A program made the translations under genes and the position numbers. 64,000 bases of DNA from Sphingobacterium sp. N143. GTDB taxonomy: Bacteria; Bacteroidota; Bacteroidia; Sphingobacteriales; Sphingobacteriaceae. Each line of letters begins with the position of its first letter. Positions within the stretch are counted from its first letter, which is position 1. Under the pieces are notes generated by a model. It searched no databases and was not told where the DNA came from. It was given only the letters and a program-made list of their open reading frames with translations. The DNA lies in the NCBI RefSeq assembly GCF_030325625.1, contig NZ_JACAIS010000002.1, positions 519,913 to 583,912 of the forward strand, given 5' to 3'. Shown piece by piece: positions 61,702 through 64,000 of the stretch.

Positions 61702-64000
61702 GTGGGAATTCAAGAAATACTAGAAAAATATAGCCAAAGCGAACCTGTCCAATCGCTGACCATGGCCATGCAGTCCAAGAATCCAAAGATCCAACTCAAG
61801 GGGCTTATCGGATCATCAGATGCATTTGTTGCCGTGTCCTCTTATAAGTTGCAAGAACGTCCAATGGTTTTTATACTACCGACACATGAGGATGCTTCTT
61901 ATTTTCTGAGCGACCTGGAGAGTCTATTGGACAGGCAGGTACTTTTCTTCCCCTCTTCTTACCGCAAGGCCTTTGATTTTACACAGACGGATTCCGCCAA
62001 TGTCTTACAACGTGCGGAAACATTAAGCTCCCTCAATCATACGTCAGAATTACCTAAAATGGTCGTCACCTACCCCGACGCTATCGCTGAAAAAGTAATC
62101 AATCGGACCGATCTCGAAAAAAACACGCTTGAAATCACAGAAAACACAGCTTTGAGCATAGATTTTATCAATGAATTTTTGATTGAATATGATTTTGAAC
62201 GGGTAGATTTTGTCTATGAACCGGGGCAATTTGCCATTCGTGGTGGTATCGTCGATATTTTTTCTTTTTCGAATGATCTCCCCTACCGTATTGAATTTTT
62301 TGGTGATGACATCGAAAGCATCCGTACATTTGACATTGAATCCCAATTATCGGTAAACAAAATCCATAAGGTAACAATCGTACCGAATGTGCAGGCAAAA
62401 TTTCTGACATCTCAACATATTTCTCTACTGGAGTATATTGATCAGGATGCCTCCATATGGATCAAGGATGCCCAGTTCACCTTAGATATCGTCAAGGACG
62501 GACTGAAAAAAGCAAAACAGCTGTGGTTGGGTTTGTCCGACAAGCAGAAGAAAGAAAATCCTGAATGGAATAATCCTGAAAATGAATTTACGGATGAGAA
62601 AAATCTGAATGCGCTATTTTTTGACTTCCCTGTCGTTGAGTTTGGAAAACAATTTTTCTATAAGGCGGATGTCAGCCTGAAATTTGACATTCATCCGCAA
62701 CCATCCTTTAACAAGGACTTCAACCTCTTGATCCATAATTTTAAGGACAATGAAAGCCACCATATTCAGAATCTGATTTTCTCCGATTCTACCAAACAGA
62801 TCGAAAGAATTTATACGATCCTGGAAGATTTGGATAAGTCGACCACTTTTATTTCAATACATAAGGCCCTTCGGGAAGGATTCCGGGATGACAGTTTAAA
62901 ATTGGCTTGTTACACGGATCATCAGATATTTGACAGGTATTACAAATATAAACGGAAGAAAGCATACGAGCGTTCACAGGCCATCACCTTGAAGGACCTT
63001 CGGGATCTTAAGCCCGGTGATTTTATTACACACATTGATCATGGCGTCGGTCGATACGGTGGACTTGAAAAAGTCGATGTCAATGGCAAATCGCAGGAGA
63101 TGATCCGTTTGATCTATGCAGACAATGACCTGCTGTATGTCAATATCAATTCGTTAAATCGAATTTCAAAATATTCGGGCAAGGAGGGTACAGTGCCCAA
63201 AATGAATAAACTGGGTACAGACGCATGGGATAAGTTAAAGAAAACCACGAAAAAGAAGGTCAAAGACATTGCACGCGACCTGATCATGCTGTATGCTAAA
63301 CGAAAAGCACAGCATGGCAATGCCTTTTCTCCGGACAGCTATCTGCAGAATGAGCTTGAAGCTTCGTTTATCTATGAAGACACACCTGATCAGGAAAAGG
63401 CAACGACAGACGTCAAAAAAGATATGGAATCACCGCATCCAATGGACCGTCTGATCTGTGGTGATGTGGGTTTCGGAAAAACAGAGATTGCTATCCGCGC
63501 GGCTTTTAAGGCAGTCGCTGACAGTAAACAAGTCGCCGTATTGGTCCCTACAACAATCCTGGCCTTACAGCATTACCGCACCTTTACAGAACGGCTCAAA
63601 GACTTGCCCTGCACGATCGATTATATCAACCGTTTTAAGACAAGCAAACAGATCAAAGAAACACTGTCGAGACTTGCTGATGGGAAGATCGACATCATCA
63701 TCGGCACACACCGGCTGGTCAGTAAAGATGTTAAATTCAAAGACCTAGGTTTAATGATCATTGATGAGGAGCAAAAGTTTGGTGTGGCGGTAAAAGAGAA
63801 ACTAAAAGTGATGCGTGCTAATGTTGATTCGCTCACGCTCACAGCGACGCCTATCCCACGTACCTTACATTTTTCGCTTATGGGAGCCCGGGATCTCAGT
63901 ATCATTTCCACACCTCCTCCCAACCGCCAGCCGGTACAAACTGAGCTCCATGTATTCAATGAAACGCTGATCGGAGAGGCGGTGAGTTTTGAACTGGACC
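61702..64000 (+). CDS. mfd: Transcription-repair coupling factor, N-terminal part
   Basis: 766 codons from GTG 61702 (read as MGIQEILEKYSQSEPVQSLT) to the window edge with no stop; it continues beyond. Mfd releases RNA polymerase stalled at lesions and recruits UvrA. The UvrB-like N-part contains VVTYPDAIAEKVI and FAIRGGIVDIFSF. The RNA-polymerase-interaction domain has KPGDFITHIDHGVGRYGGLE (about 437). The translocase has GDVGFGKTEIAIRAAF (Walker A, about 587), VAVLVPTTILALQHY, DEEQKFGV (motif II, about 688) and TATPIPRTLHFSLMGARDLS. The C-terminal D7 and remaining RecG-like motifs are outside. Confidence 0.95.
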   Translation, partial: MGIQEILEKYSQSEPVQSLTMAMQSKNPKIQLKGLIGSSDAFVAVSSYKLQERPMVFILPTHEDASYFLSDLESLLDRQVLFFPSSYRKAFDFTQTDSANVLQRAETLSSLNHTSELPKMVVTYPDAIAEKVINRTDLEKNTLEITENTALSIDFINEFLIEYDFERVDFVYEPGQFAIRGGIVDIFSFSNDLPYRIEFFGDDIESIRTFDIESQLSVNKIHKVTIVPNVQAKFLTSQHISLLEYIDQDASIWIKDAQFTLDIVKDGLKKAKQLWLGLSDKQKKENPEWNNPENEFTDEKNLNALFFDFPVVEFGKQFFYKADVSLKFDIHPQPSFNKDFNLLIHNFKDNESHHIQNLIFSDSTKQIERIYTILEDLDKSTTFISIHKALREGFRDDSLKLACYTDHQIFDRYYKYKRKKAYERSQAITLKDLRDLKPGDFITHIDHGVGRYGGLEKVDVNGKSQEMIRLIYADNDLLYVNINSLNRISKYSGKEGTVPKMNKLGTDAWDKLKKTTKKKVKDIARDLIMLYAKRKAQHGNAFSPDSYLQNELEASFIYEDTPDQEKATTDVKKDMESPHPMDRLICGDVGFGKTEIAIRAAFKAVADSKQVAVLVPTTILALQHYRTFTERLKDLPCTIDYINRFKTSKQIKETLSRLADGKIDIIIGTHRLVSKDVKFKDLGLMIIDEEQKFGVAVKEKLKVMRANVDSLTLTATPIPRTLHFSLMGARDLSIISTPPPNRQPVQTELHVFNETLIGEAVSFELD

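Noticed and set aside
1..64000. tRNA, rRNA, IS elements and prophage genes
   Set aside because: Intergenic regions were read for T-loop patterns, rRNA blocks, transposase motifs and terminal repeats; none was found.

Overview
The window comes from a Bacteroidota chromosome, most likely Sphingobacteriaceae and probably Sphingobacterium. The evidence is a SusC/SusD pair, CarboxypepD_reg-type TonB receptors, Bacteroidota-only lipoproteins (DUF4270, GHL10), an animal-type UDP-glucose dehydrogenase, and repeated use of the Bacteroidota promoter (TTG, 19-20 nt, TAnnTTTG). No rRNA, tRNA, CRISPR array, IS element or prophage was found. About fifty genes are supported; both ends cut genes (a SusC-type receptor on the left, mfd on the right).

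Layout. 0-16 kb: thioesterase, a GHL10 lipoprotein, nagA, a small membrane ORF, RidA, an EamA/RarD permease, a SusC/SusD pair, recG, hflX with a long promoter-bearing leader, and lipB. 16-25.3 kb is an accessory stretch: an SH3-like secreted protein, two related HTH/coiled-coil proteins, an unknown 202-aa protein, two HEPN-domain proteins (one carrying the module twice), a ParD-like antitoxin beside a ParE toxin gene interrupted by a stop codon, a MocR regulator with three CTGTACC boxes, and a lineage-specific unknown. 25.4-31.7 kb: a repeat-rich spacer, then an iron-uptake operon (DUF4198, TonB siderophore receptor, DUF3325-like, DUF3649-like, PepSY) behind a promoter and a leader of about 280 nt with four hairpins. 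31.8-38.6 kb: metallo-beta-lactamase-fold hydrolase, L-serine dehydratase, a second GHL10 protein, a GH3 NagZ-like enzyme, and a TetR regulator with a palindrome on its own promoter. 38.7-47.5 kb: an outer-membrane barrel protein facing an OmpR-type two-component system, a DUF4270/Kelch lipoprotein pair and a glutaminyl cyclotransferase. 47.6-64 kb: YraN, DnaG, UDP-glucose dehydrogenase, M3 peptidase, DUF4407, RmuC, a degenerate arginase-fold protein, an SDR reductase, a HAD-ACT protein that is a shrunken phosphatase/phosphoglycerate-dehydrogenase fusion, two unknown genes and mfd.

Genes that work together: NagA, NagZ-like GH3 and the two GHL10 proteins fit cell-wall amino-sugar turnover. The five-gene 25.8-31.4 kb operon is one iron-acquisition module. 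RecG, Mfd, RmuC, DnaG and YraN are DNA metabolism genes placed separately. The best candidates for undescribed biology are the HEPN/HTH cluster (17.5-21.9 kb), the hairpin leader of the iron operon (31.36-31.64 kb) and the hflX leader (13.55-13.9 kb).
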